A DNA stretch of 64,000 nt from Sporothrix humicola. Lineage: Eukaryota > Ascomycota > Sordariomycetes > Ophiostomatales > Ophiostomataceae. Shown here piece after piece: positions 49,401-58,619 of this stretch. The stretch is taken from the NCBI GenBank assembly GCA_021396245.1, contig WNYE01000007.1:1-64000 (forward strand), written 5' to 3'. How positions within the stretch are numbered: position 1 is the stretch's first letter; every line of letters starts with the position of its first letter. The translations under genes were made by a program, and so were the position numbers. Under the pieces are notes generated by a model. The model was given only the letters and a program-made list of their open reading frames with translations, ran no database searches and was not told the origin of the DNA.

Positions 49401-51235
49401 GGCAATGGAGGCTCTGGCTTGTCAGCAACGTGCATCAGTGGCCAGAAAGCGTGAGTGTTTGAATGCGGCATTCTGTTGCGAGTGAATCCTGGTGCGGTAC
49501 TTGAGTGTGGCTCTCGCAACAGGGTCGATGGGCTGCGTGAAAATGTGAGTCAACCGGGAGATGTGAAAAAAAAAGTGCTGGAAACAACATGGCAAAATCA
49601 AAAGTACTGGGCCTGGCGTAAACGGAGAGCGGGCCGCAAAAGACGGCGTAGAACTATCAACAGGGGATGTTTAGAGGCAAAAGAACCGGTGTGCGTTGGG
49701 CAATCATGGCAATTCGAAAGGATTCGCGAAGAAAAGGCTCAAGGTGAGTGCCGACGCAAGAAAAGAAATGAGGCATTTGGTGAAACAGATTTTGACAGCC
49801 TCAGATGCACAGACAGGGAGCAAGGAAAGAGGGAAGAAGGAAAGGACAGCCTCACCGCTCCATGTCCATCTCACTTTCCTGTTTGGTGTATTTTACGAGA
49901 GTCGTTGTTGCCGCATTGGAGAAGCGTGTAAATTGCTCGTCTGGGAAGGAGTGATGGTGGGCTGTCCACATAAAAAAAATCTGTTAGGAAAGAGCCATTC
50001 ACCCTTCTCACCAGCACCAGCATGCATCCAAAGAGCACCAATAGCAGGCCCAGGCACCACAACGCCGAGCACTCGTTGCGCTCTGCATCCGCGGACGCTT
50101 GTCCGAAAAAGAGACAGCGAGAGAAAGACCGCTCCACTCTGTTCTGCTGGTGGGTCGGAAGCGGAAGGCACTAGTTCCTGTCGCGATCAAAAGTCGAGAC
50201 AAGAGACGAAAGGCCAGGCACAACCGGCGATAATGGAAGGAGCGATGCGGGTCAAGAAAAGAGCAATCGGCAGGCCAGGATCGAGAAGAGGAAGGCACAA
50301 GTGTGCAGGCCAGCTGTGCAGGGCAGATTGCGATTTTATGAAAGTGAAAAACAGAAAAAACAGAAAGAGCAAACGGTGAAGACAACACAAAGATACGACG
50401 TCCAGGAAAGAGCAAACGGCGTGCCTGCTTCGATCCGGTCGTGGGGCGTGCAAGGCCCAAAACGCGGCCTTGTAGCCCATCCCTATCCCATGCTATCCCA
50501 CCCTTCCTGGTCCATCCCACTTCGTGATATCGCCAACGTCGTTTTCCGGCTTCATCCACACCACCCTTCTCCACGCCTGCGCCGCCCTTCTTCCCTTGTT
50601 TGCCCTCTCGTTTCTGCTCTGTTGCAGCTACTGCAGCCTCGACTGGCCGCATTTCTTCATCGAGTGGCTGAGGTGTTCGCTGGCCAGGCTGCAATATCCA
50701 TCCTCTTACCCATCCTTCTCCCGCTTCGACGCAGCCTTCTTTCTTCTTTCTTATCCGCAGGCTGCTGCTTCCGATGATACCAATTGGTGTTGTTTTCTTG
50801 CCTCGTTGAGTGACTGTTACGTGAAACTAACCCATGCCTACCCGCCGCCTTCTGGACGGTTCTTTTCTCCCGTCTCTGACAGATATCGCAAGCAGCCGCA
50901 ATCCGTCGCCTCGAATTGGCCTCTCCTGCTCATATCCTACCCTTCGCTAGACCGGCATCCAAGCTTATGGTTGCCTGGCGCCATGTCCCCTCGAGCCAAT
51001 TGTCGCCAATTCCTCGTCGCATCGAATGCACCGTGATCGAAACGGCTCCAAAAACGCGAAATGGCACTGCATCGAACCTTTCTGAGCCTTTCTCCGTTTA
51101 CCGCTCAAGGATCATGGCGTGAAGTGCCACGACATCGCCAAATCGCTAGGCTGTTTGCTGCCCGCCGCTGTTTAATTTTTCGAGGCCGTTTTTCTCTTAG
51201 ATTCCGTTTTAGCATGCATTTTATTTGGGTCTTTG
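46497..51235. other. Gene-poor 4.7-kb stretch
   Basis: This is the shared upstream region of the minus-strand transporter and the plus-strand APRT gene. Open frames of 100-236 codons occur on both strands but overlap each other, have no family features and show low-complexity, unspliced-looking composition. CpA and TpG are normal, so it is not RIP-mutated. I see no tRNA or rRNA. It could hold long UTRs, non-coding transcripts or a gene whose exons are too short for me to see. Confidence 0.5.
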
Positions 51236-51750
51236 GGTCCTCTTTACCACCTGTTTATTAATTTATGTCTTTTTTTATCTTTTATCTCTTATTTTTTCGT
51301 CCCTAGCCGCAATTTTTTCTTCCTTGGCCTCTTTTTTGTCCTCTTACACGGCTCCCCTCTTTGCGACACACCCCTCCATTACAGCCTAGCTTTTTACTCC
51401 CGCCAACAATTTTTTTTTCCTCTTGTCCCTCCCCATCCGCTTCCCTCACATAGATTGCAACCTCGTCAACCACCACCACCACCTGTGCACCACCCAATTC
51501 TTCGCATTACAGGACGTTATTTTTTCTTCCTGCACCCCTCGGCGCACTGCATCTCTCGTGTTCATCCTCTCACACAACTCTTTTTTTTTTCGTTCCCCTT
51601 CGTCTCTCGACTTCACCCCTCCTCCTTTCTGATACCGCCCTTTCACAGTTTCACACTTTTCCTTTTTCTTTCCCGTCTTCCCCCTCTTCTTCTGTCGCTT
51701 CCTTTCTCTTCTTCTTTTCTTTCCTTTCTCCTTCTTCTTCTTCTCCCATC
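51236..51750 (+). promoter_or_regulatory. Pyrimidine-rich leader upstream of APRT
   Basis: About 500 bases directly before the APRT ATG are strongly C/T-rich on the + strand (tracts such as ttcccctctt, tcttcttcttctt), most intense in the last 120 bases. Pyrimidine-rich stretches just upstream of the start are common in highly expressed housekeeping genes of filamentous fungi, so this is probably core promoter plus 5-prime UTR. No TATA box was identified with confidence. Confidence 0.55.
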
Positions 51751-52661
51751 ATGACCTCGCAGGTCCCTCAGTCTGCCCAGAGTCAGGAAACAAGTCCAGA
51801 CGCCTCCAGACCCACTGCCACTTCAGCCTCAACTTCAGTCGCCCAAGATGCCTCGGGAGGACAGTCCACCGCCGCCGCCGCCGCCTCCGCCGAACTCGCC
51901 AGTACAAAGATAGGCCTCTACGATGCTCTCCGCCGCTTCGTCGATTTCCCGATCAAGGGCATCGTCTTCATCGACATCATGCCCATCTTCGGCGACGCCA
52001 AAACCCACGCCAGCCTTCTCCGCGCGCTTGAGCTCCAGGCCCTGCACTTCCCGGCCCTGGCCGCCTCCGCTGCCGCCAACACGCCCTGGGTCGACGTTGT
52101 CGTCGGCCTCGACGCCCGCGGCTTCCTGTTCGGCCCAGGCCTGGCCCTGCGTCTCGGCGCAGGCTTTGCGCCGGTGCGCAAGCAGGGCAAGCTTCCCGGC
52201 CCGTGCGTGACGGCTAGCTACGAGAAGGAGTACGGTGCCGACTACTTCCAGATCCAGGAGGATGCCATTAAGCCGGGCCAGAAGGTCCTGATTGTCGACG
52301 ACATTATTGCGACGGGTATGTTCATGCGGATTTTGCAGATTTTTTTTGTTTCGATTTTGGTTTTGGGGGAGATTTTTGTGCCTCTTTTTTTTCGCATTTC
52401 GTCATTTTGCGTCCTTTCATCTGTTCTCCAATCCAATCCTTTCGTCACATGCTTTTTTGCGGGCCCAGACCTGGACCTGAACCTGAACTCCGCTAACCCG
52501 ACTTTTCTCTAGGCGGATCGGCTGCTGCTGCTGGCGAACTTGTCCGCAAGGTCGGCGGCGAGCTTGTCGGCTACCTGTTCATCCTGGAGATTTCCTTCCT
52601 CAAGGGCCGCGAGAAGCTCGGCGACGTGCCTGTGATCACTCTTCTCGAGGATGCCGAGTAA
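51751..52661 (+). CDS. APRT: Adenine phosphoribosyltransferase
   Basis: Two exons, 51751-52315 and 52513-52661, joined through a 197-nt GT-AG intron, give 237 residues. The enzyme converts adenine and PRPP to AMP plus pyrophosphate (purine salvage, cytosol). Family landmarks: DFPIKGIVFIDIMPIF at 65-80, GLDARGFLFGP at 119-129, RKQGKLPG at 143-150, and the PRPP-binding loop VLIVDDIIATGGSAAAAGEL at 179-198. The intron falls between the two Gly codons of that loop, so splicing is needed to complete it; reading through would give a 253-residue product lacking the C-terminal strands. The first 50 residues are Ser/Thr/Ala/Gln-rich and lack a counterpart in the compact 180-residue form of the enzyme. 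I kept the first ATG because no later in-frame Met precedes the conserved core. It stands alone, not in an apparent cluster. Confidence 0.94.
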
Positions 52662-54122
52662 GGCAGGAGAAGAGCACACCGACATTTATCGAAATAACAC
52701 GACATCTTCGAATTCCTCGATCCCTCGACTTTCCCACCGTCCTAATTTCTTATCCGTTTCTGCGAATCGTTTTGAGAAACTCAATTAAAGACCAAAAACA
52801 CATTAAAACAACGGCCAACCGTGTCCACCGAGCGAAACATTAGACGGCCAACACCTTCGGGGCCCGGAGCGCCAACACAAACACAAACCAATAGACTCTA
52901 CAAAAGCAACTCTCTTTCTCGACCTTTACGAATATCTTTATTCCATATTCTGCGATTACAGAGACGACGACAGCCTCTCCAATTTTAATACGGCAATGTC
53001 CATACCACACTTTTAAAATTTCGAGGGTGGCAAACGCCGGCTGCAGAAAGACTTCTTGCTCCACCGAAACGCATCTGCACACACTTGCCGCGGCCCTCGT
53101 TAGGTACCCAGACAACAAAACCTTTGATCTTCAACAAGAGGAGGTGTTCTGGGGCGCCATCTGGACATGACTGGCTTTGGGTTGGCATTTGTCATTTTCT
53201 CTGTTGTCCTTTTGCTCATCCGCATCTGTATTTATTCTTTGTTACTCTGTGTCTTGCTGTGTGGGTTTCCTGCTATTACTTCTGTGCATTTCTACGCTTC
53301 TACGCTACGTTCATATCGTACTCGTTTGCATCGTTTTACATTTTTACATTCCCACAACTTTCTTCTCCTCACAGGCCCTGCCACTGTTGTTTTTTTACAC
53401 ACGCTGCATGCAATACTGTTCATGCTGTGTTTGGCGGGCATTAATAACTTTCTAGATAGAGCTCCAACATCACTACTTTTTCTTCTGATGCTCCTACAAA
53501 TCTCTGGCAGCCGTCCACTTGCCGTCCATCTGTCGTGTCACCTCTTCCTTGCTGTGTCACCAAACTGCCAGAAAACACCCCGGTTCCCAATCCCTGCCAC
53601 ACGTGTTTGCCGGGAATGATTGCCTTTTTGTGTGTCTGTGCCCTTGTACGCCTGCGATATCCCGAGGACTGAGAGACTGATTCCCGTGGACAGATAATCC
53701 GCATTTCTTCGGGATCTACCCGTTCTTGACCACTCCTCTACTCGAATGCGTACACGTCTGTCCCCGTACTCTGTACTCTGTACCCTGTATTAATACTCCT
53801 CCGCGCCAAAGGTAGCACGACAGCTCCGGTGTGCACAATGGATTACGGATAAGATAAACCCACAATCCCTTTCCCCGCGATGGTCCGTCGTAGATGCAGT
53901 GGAACCGTGTGTCGGTGTGTCAGCATGTACGATATGTGGCCATGATTGCATGGCTGCCCAAAGCAAATCCTGAACCCAAGTGGCAGGTTGGGTCATGGTT
54001 TTCTATGACCATCTGAGACACCAAGGCCAGCCGTGTTCAATATCGGTAGTTTCAATGGTCTAATCGAGGATTCTCATGATTTTGATTAGACTAATAAAGA
54101 ATATTATTCTTTGCGGTGATAC

Positions 54123-54165
<43 letters not shown>

Positions 54166-54606
54166 TTTCCTTTCCCCATGTTTTTTCTTTTGCTCAAAAA
54201 AAAGAAGAAAAAGAAAAAAAATGAAAGAAAGAAAGGGGGTACAAAAATCAGTGTTAATTAGATAAGTAATGAATTCAACTTTATACAAAAGTAAGAGTAC
54301 AAGTTAAAACCTGATGTCCTAAAGCAAACAAAGATATCCATAGAGAGAGCAACTTCGCTTCCTCCAACCGAAAGTACTCCAAATACACGCGCTCTTTTGT
54401 GCTTGGCTTATTGTCGTTGTGCTGGAAAGGGCAAGAGCAGATGCGGGGACGTCATCGTCTTCGCACCTTCCTCAGTAGCGCGAAGGGCTGGTTTTCCGGG
54501 GTAATTATGGGGATCTCTTCGGTGTGCCTTCCTTTTTCCGTGCTTCATACGTCGTGCAGTCCTTAACATTCAAACACCCCCCGAGTACCCTCGAGAACCT
54601 TCAACA
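52662..54606. other. Intergenic, APRT to Zn2Cys6 regulator
   Basis: About 1.9 kb. It holds the APRT 3-prime flank, a stretch without recognisable coding, a 38-base T tract and the promoter of the transcription factor gene. Open frames of 90-150 codons near 53.1-53.7 kb are rich in Phe, Leu and Ser and look like translated pyrimidine-rich DNA, not protein. Confidence 0.6.
54125..54162. repeat. T38 homopolymer followed by purine tract
   Basis: Thirty-eight consecutive T, then 30 bases of mixed sequence, then an A/G tract at 54,196-54,239 (aaaaaaaagaagaaaaag). The two can pair as an imperfect hairpin. Homopolymer length in an assembly is often unreliable. Confidence 0.9.
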
Positions 54607-56814
54607 ATGGCCTGCCAAGCATGCCGGATGCGCAAGATCAAGTGCGACCGCACGCGGCCGGTATGCCAGAACTGCCGGCTGCGGGCGAGCCACTGCACCT
54701 ATGCGGGCGAGCGGCGGCGGCGGCGAAACCCGAATCTGAGCCCACGTCCTCTTCAGTCGGCGCCAGACTACAGCCCCAACTACAATTACAACCTCACCTC
54801 GATTGACAGCACAGCTCTTCTTGGTAGCGCGGCGCCACCGCATTCGAATATACGGAGCAGCGCCAGTCCCGGCAGCCAGAGCTCGACGCACTCTCAATCG
54901 CTGCTGGACGGCATTCTGGGGGATGGAGATGGAGATGGTGATGGAGAAAACGCCGCTGGCGGCGGCGATAGCGACACAACCCCTTCGTCGTCGCCGCCCT
55001 CTCGCAACCCGGCCGTGTGGATGCGCCTCCAGGACGGCGACGAGTACACGGGCCCGTCGTCTGGGCTGGCGGCGATTTCGGATGTTGGCCTCGAGTGGAT
55101 CCGGGCGCACGCGGCGGGCGTGGAAGACGCCGATGCCGACGGGTTGTGTGCGACGATTGACGAGATCCGGACGGTGCTGATGAGCCACTTGCGGCAGCCC
55201 AAGTGCGTGCCTCAGAGCGGACTCGGGGTGATGACCACCGCGGCTGGGCTGACACCACTGCCGCCGCCGGCAACGGTCCGGCGCTTTGTGGACGCCTACT
55301 TTTCGTCGGTGCAGACCCTGTTTCCCGTGCTGGACCGGGATGAGTTTGAAGCTTTGTGGGAGGTTTACGGACTGGCGCCCGACCAAGGACCGCCGTCGTG
55401 GCATGCGCTGTTGAACGCAGTGCTGGCGTCCGGGTGTCGAGCAGCCTTGTCCGACGGCGAAGAGACAGCGGCAGCGTTTCAGTCGTCTGGCCGTGCCGGA
55501 TGGGCCTTTTTCCAGAACGCACTGGCCTACGAGCCACTTATTATCCACCATGCCACCGACTTGACGGCCGTCCAGGCCATGGCAGTGCTGACCGTGTTTG
55601 CCCAGGGCCTGTCGAGCCCGCAGCGGCTCGAGTACACGCTGTGCTCGATGGCGGTACGGCTGGCCCAGGGACTGGCTCTGCACCGACGACCGTCTGCCGG
55701 CTGGGGACTGAGTGAGCGAGAGCAGCGGCAGCGCGACCGGGTGTTTTGGGCGATTTACGGGCTGGACAAGACGATCGGGCTGCGGTGCGGGCGGCCGTCG
55801 ATACTCCAGGACGACGAGATTTCGTGCCGGTTCCCGCGGCAGGTCAAAGTGCACGACGATGGTCTCGCAGAGGCTGGTCTTGACTTTTTCTTGTGTTTTA
55901 CGCGGATGGCACGGTTATGCGGTGCCGTGGCGCGGCAACTGTACTCAGTGTCGGCACTCGAGACACCACCGGACCAGCTGGCACCGACAATGGACCAGCT
56001 TCTGGCAGACGTCGAGCAGTGGAGAGAGGGCATCCCGGCGCGGCTTCGACCAGGACGGCCGATCCACACGGCGGCGGCGACGGCAGCGGCGAGGATGCAA
56101 CTTCTTGTCCTCCACGCAACCTATCATTACGTTCTGTGCGCCCTCTACCGTCGATTTACACCGTTGTTCACACAGGGAGAACCGGCCAATGACCAAATAT
56201 CAAAGGGCCACGTCGAGGCCGCCCGTGCTTTGGTATTGCTCACAAAACACCTGGACGTTGAGAGCTTTACGCCAGCCTGGCTGGTGTTCTACTATCCCAT
56301 GACGGCCCTTTCGACACTGTTTGTCCATGTCGTGTCTGGTAATGGTAATGGTAATGGAGATGGGGGCGGCTCCTCGTCGACTCGCAACGACATGGCTCTG
56401 ATGGAGGTTGTTGTCGGCTTCTTTGGCCGGCTCGAGTATGTGACGTCGGGCGAGGCAGCATTCACAAAGACGGCCGAGTTTGTACGGCAGGCCCGAATTA
56501 TCACAAAGAGGACGACAATGAGGACGCAGACAGGTGAAGTGCGGCCATCCACTGTTTCTCCTCAGAATGTCACAAACACATCCGTCGAAATGACCTCTTC
56601 ACCCCTCGACTTGACGTTTTCACCGCGGACCATGGACACCCTACGCTCACTACAAGACCAAAACTTTCAGGACTTTCTCGAGTCGACAACACCAATCATG
56701 GCCTTTCAGATGAGAGGACAGAATGAGGATGCACCGGTGGGAGGTGCAGCCCAAAAGGAAGCATTGACGCCAGGGACCATGTACACCAACATGATGCAGA
56801 TGCTGGACGACTAG
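54607..56814 (+). CDS. Zn2Cys6 fungal transcription factor
   Basis: Intronless, 735 residues. The binuclear zinc cluster is at the extreme N-terminus: C3-x2-C6-x6-C13-x6-C20-x2-C23-x6-C30, with the basic RMRKIKCD run that contacts DNA. It is followed by an Arg patch (37-41) and a low-complexity Ser/Asp/Gly linker with a GD repeat at 105-113. The fungal-specific regulatory domain (Fungal_trans type) spans roughly 222-480; its best landmark is WAIYGLDKTIGLRCGRPSIL at 381-400, preceded by FVDAYFSSVQTLFPVLDRDEF at 227-247. An acidic C-terminus ends in MLDD. The start is the first ATG, two residues before the first Cys; an upstream extension is possible but not needed. Such factors often control nearby metabolic genes, and the P450 and FAD oxidase lie 4-9 kb downstream, but a link is inference. 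It acts in the nucleus. Confidence 0.93.
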   Translation: MACQACRMRKIKCDRTRPVCQNCRLRASHCTYAGERRRRRNPNLSPRPLQSAPDYSPNYNYNLTSIDSTALLGSAAPPHSNIRSSASPGSQSSTHSQSLLDGILGDGDGDGDGENAAGGGDSDTTPSSSPPSRNPAVWMRLQDGDEYTGPSSGLAAISDVGLEWIRAHAAGVEDADADGLCATIDEIRTVLMSHLRQPKCVPQSGLGVMTTAAGLTPLPPPATVRRFVDAYFSSVQTLFPVLDRDEFEALWEVYGLAPDQGPPSWHALLNAVLASGCRAALSDGEETAAAFQSSGRAGWAFFQNALAYEPLIIHHATDLTAVQAMAVLTVFAQGLSSPQRLEYTLCSMAVRLAQGLALHRRPSAGWGLSEREQRQRDRVFWAIYGLDKTIGLRCGRPSILQDDEISCRFPRQVKVHDDGLAEAGLDFFLCFTRMARLCGAVARQLYSVSALETPPDQLAPTMDQLLADVEQWREGIPARLRPGRPIHTAAATAAARMQLLVLHATYHYVLCALYRRFTPLFTQGEPANDQISKGHVEAARALVLLTKHLDVESFTPAWLVFYYPMTALSTLFVHVVSGNGNGNGDGGGSSSTRNDMALMEVVVGFFGRLEYVTSGEAAFTKTAEFVRQARIITKRTTMRTQTGEVRPSTVSPQNVTNTSVEMTSSPLDLTFSPRTMDTLRSLQDQNFQDFLESTTPIMAFQMRGQNEDAPVGGAAQKEALTPGTMYTNMMQMLDD

Positions 56815-57201
56815 GTGGATGGATGTCACTTCAGATTGGAGACCACATTTAAACATGTAACAATTTAGTTTGGAATAAGATACGCTGTAATAATAGTGAG
56901 CCGAAATGAGAACCATGTTCCTGACTTTCTTTCTGTCCTGAAGTGTGTCACCAGGCCTGAATACCCCAGGTTTTAGTGAGCTTAGCGGGCTTTAGTGTGC
57001 AACCGTCACTGTCACAGCACTGGCACTGGCAGCACTGGCAGCACTGGCAGCACTGGCACTGGCACTGACATCACTGACAGTAGCGTGCCCGAAGCCGAAG
57101 CCGCGGCGTTTCAGCCAATAGCGTGTAAGCTTACAGGGTCCACACAAGCTCTCTTTCTCCTCCCTTTCTCCTCTTTCCTCTCCCCTCTCGTCCCCTCTTG
57201 T
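56815..57201. other. Intergenic with 9-bp tandem repeat
   Basis: Short 3-prime flank of the regulator gene. At 57,011-57,078 lies a tandem array of cactggcag/cactggcactgg variants (six to seven units). Nothing coding is seen. Confidence 0.65.
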
Positions 57202-57529
57202 CTACATGCTGTCAATGTCTGGCACGCCCCGCGGCCCCATTTCCTTTCGGACCTTGAGCTCGCCCTCCGTCTTGCCCGCCCGCAGCTTGGCAATCAGATG
57301 TTCCGGGTCAATGTCGGTGCCGATCGGGTTCTCGCGGAAGTGCGGGCCCATCATGAATGCCGTCGCCTCGTCGGCGCTCGAAAAGTTGTCCGTCTGCGTC
57401 TCGAGCATGTTGCCGTCGGGGTCTCTGTAGTAGATGGAGGTTGTGGGCCTCAAACAATTCCATTTTGGAAAGCCACAGGAGATGCCGTCGAGGCCCGGAG
57501 CACGAGTTGTAAAGAGATAACCGCGTTCC
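57202..57529 (-). pseudogene. C-terminal remnant of a VOC/extradiol dioxygenase-like protein
   Basis: The minus-strand frame ending at the TAG (57,202-57,204) contains TTSIYYRDPDGNMLETQ and, after it, an F-M-M-G-P-H-F block. These are typical of the last third of fungal glyoxalase/bleomycin-resistance (VOC) proteins of the biphenyl-2,3-diol dioxygenase type; the Glu of MLETQ is the usual metal ligand. Upstream the frame stays open only to a TGA near 57,530 and has no ATG before the conserved block. The residues there (about 25 codons) no longer match the family well. The N-terminal module and first metal His are absent. No intron restoring an upstream exon was found. Most likely a truncated pseudogene; a short functional protein is unlikely. 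Confidence 0.75.
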
Positions 57530-58619
57530 CTCGGTCAATCGTAGAGACTATGTTACGTGGACCGAGTGACTAGGATATGTCGAATTGGGAGCTTTTTTTG
57601 TCTTGTTTACTGGTTGATGTTAGCTGTCGGTATTTCCGTTACGAATTTATCTTGGTTTTGACTATTTGGGCTTGTTAGTTCGCAGCGCATTCGTTTCAAA
57701 TTGCTGGTATTATCTTCTACATATTGTAAGTCTGGAACAGGGTTTACCTCGCGACCACTGTTGCCATGTGGACGTTGGTATGCGTTTTGGTATAAAAGAA
57801 AACGTTTTAGCGTTTGCATTAGTGAACCAACGACTATTCGAGTTTTCTTCGCTCTTAACGATGAAGGATGGACGGTAATAAAGGTATGCGAGATCAATAC
57901 TAAAGTTGATAGGATAGAAGGAATTGTCGACACACAGTGATTTATAAGTGTACACCCATTTTGTTGCCAGGCAGCGTCTTATTCCGTCAGCGGTTTCTTC
58001 TCTGAAGTGTAAGTGGACCGGCGCGCTGGCTTACACCGAGATACGCTACTTTTTTTGGGCTTACTCCGTACGGGCCAGACCGAGAACGGGCACAACAACC
58101 TCTACAGAATTTACGACAACTACCAATTAGCTGCGTAGCATCATTGAATTATTCACAGTTTCAGGGTACATTTACTACCTAGGCCGGTATCAGCTGGTTG
58201 CTCGCGCGTTAATTTCTATCACTTGGTCAACCTTTGATGTTTCAATGAGATTTGAAATAATCCATCCAGAATCTACTCTGTAGTTGACTTAATGCCTGGC
58301 TCTGATGTTGTGAATAAGTTGCCTTTGGTATAGTGGCCTGGTCTTGATTTATGTAACCACTTATCTCAAAGAAACAAGCCGTCCCCAAGAGGGAAAAGTA
58401 GATAGCCGGCTTTGATTCTTAGCCCTAATGGTTTGAAGCCAGAGTGTCCTGCTCCTTACTCATGTCATCATTACACGCCCTCGATTCGTAAATTTTAATT
58501 TTGTGCGCCTACACAAGTATTCTGTTTTCTATTCTGGTAGTTCCTTGAGCCTCTTCTTTCCATCCTGCAACAAAAATTACAACAACGAGCGGCCCATCAA
58601 AACTTCTTCAAACAAAACA
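57530..58619. other. Lower-GC spacer, no gene recognised
   Basis: About 1.1 kb with lower GC than the flanking genes but normal CpA/TpG content, so it is not RIP-mutated. A 40-codon open end on the + strand (about 58,020-58,132) reads protein-like, ending in NLYRIYDNYQLAA and TAG, but has no start and no family. The last part includes the promoter of the F-box gene. Confidence 0.5.

Noticed and set aside
49455..50379. Overlapping + strand frames of 158 and 227 codons
   Set aside because: Two different frames over the same DNA, both charged and low-complexity with no motif; cannot both be genes and neither is supported.
50008..50694. 228-codon minus-strand frame
   Set aside because: Low-complexity, mixed Arg/Lys and Phe/Cys segments derived from pyrimidine-rich DNA; no family match.
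54601..55854. 417-codon minus-strand frame
   Set aside because: Antisense of the Zn2Cys6 gene in GC-rich DNA; Arg/Gln/Pro-rich with no domain.
58503..58619. N-terminal extension of the F-box frame
   Set aside because: Starts at GTG, not ATG; eukaryotic initiation most likely at 58,620 or 58,626.
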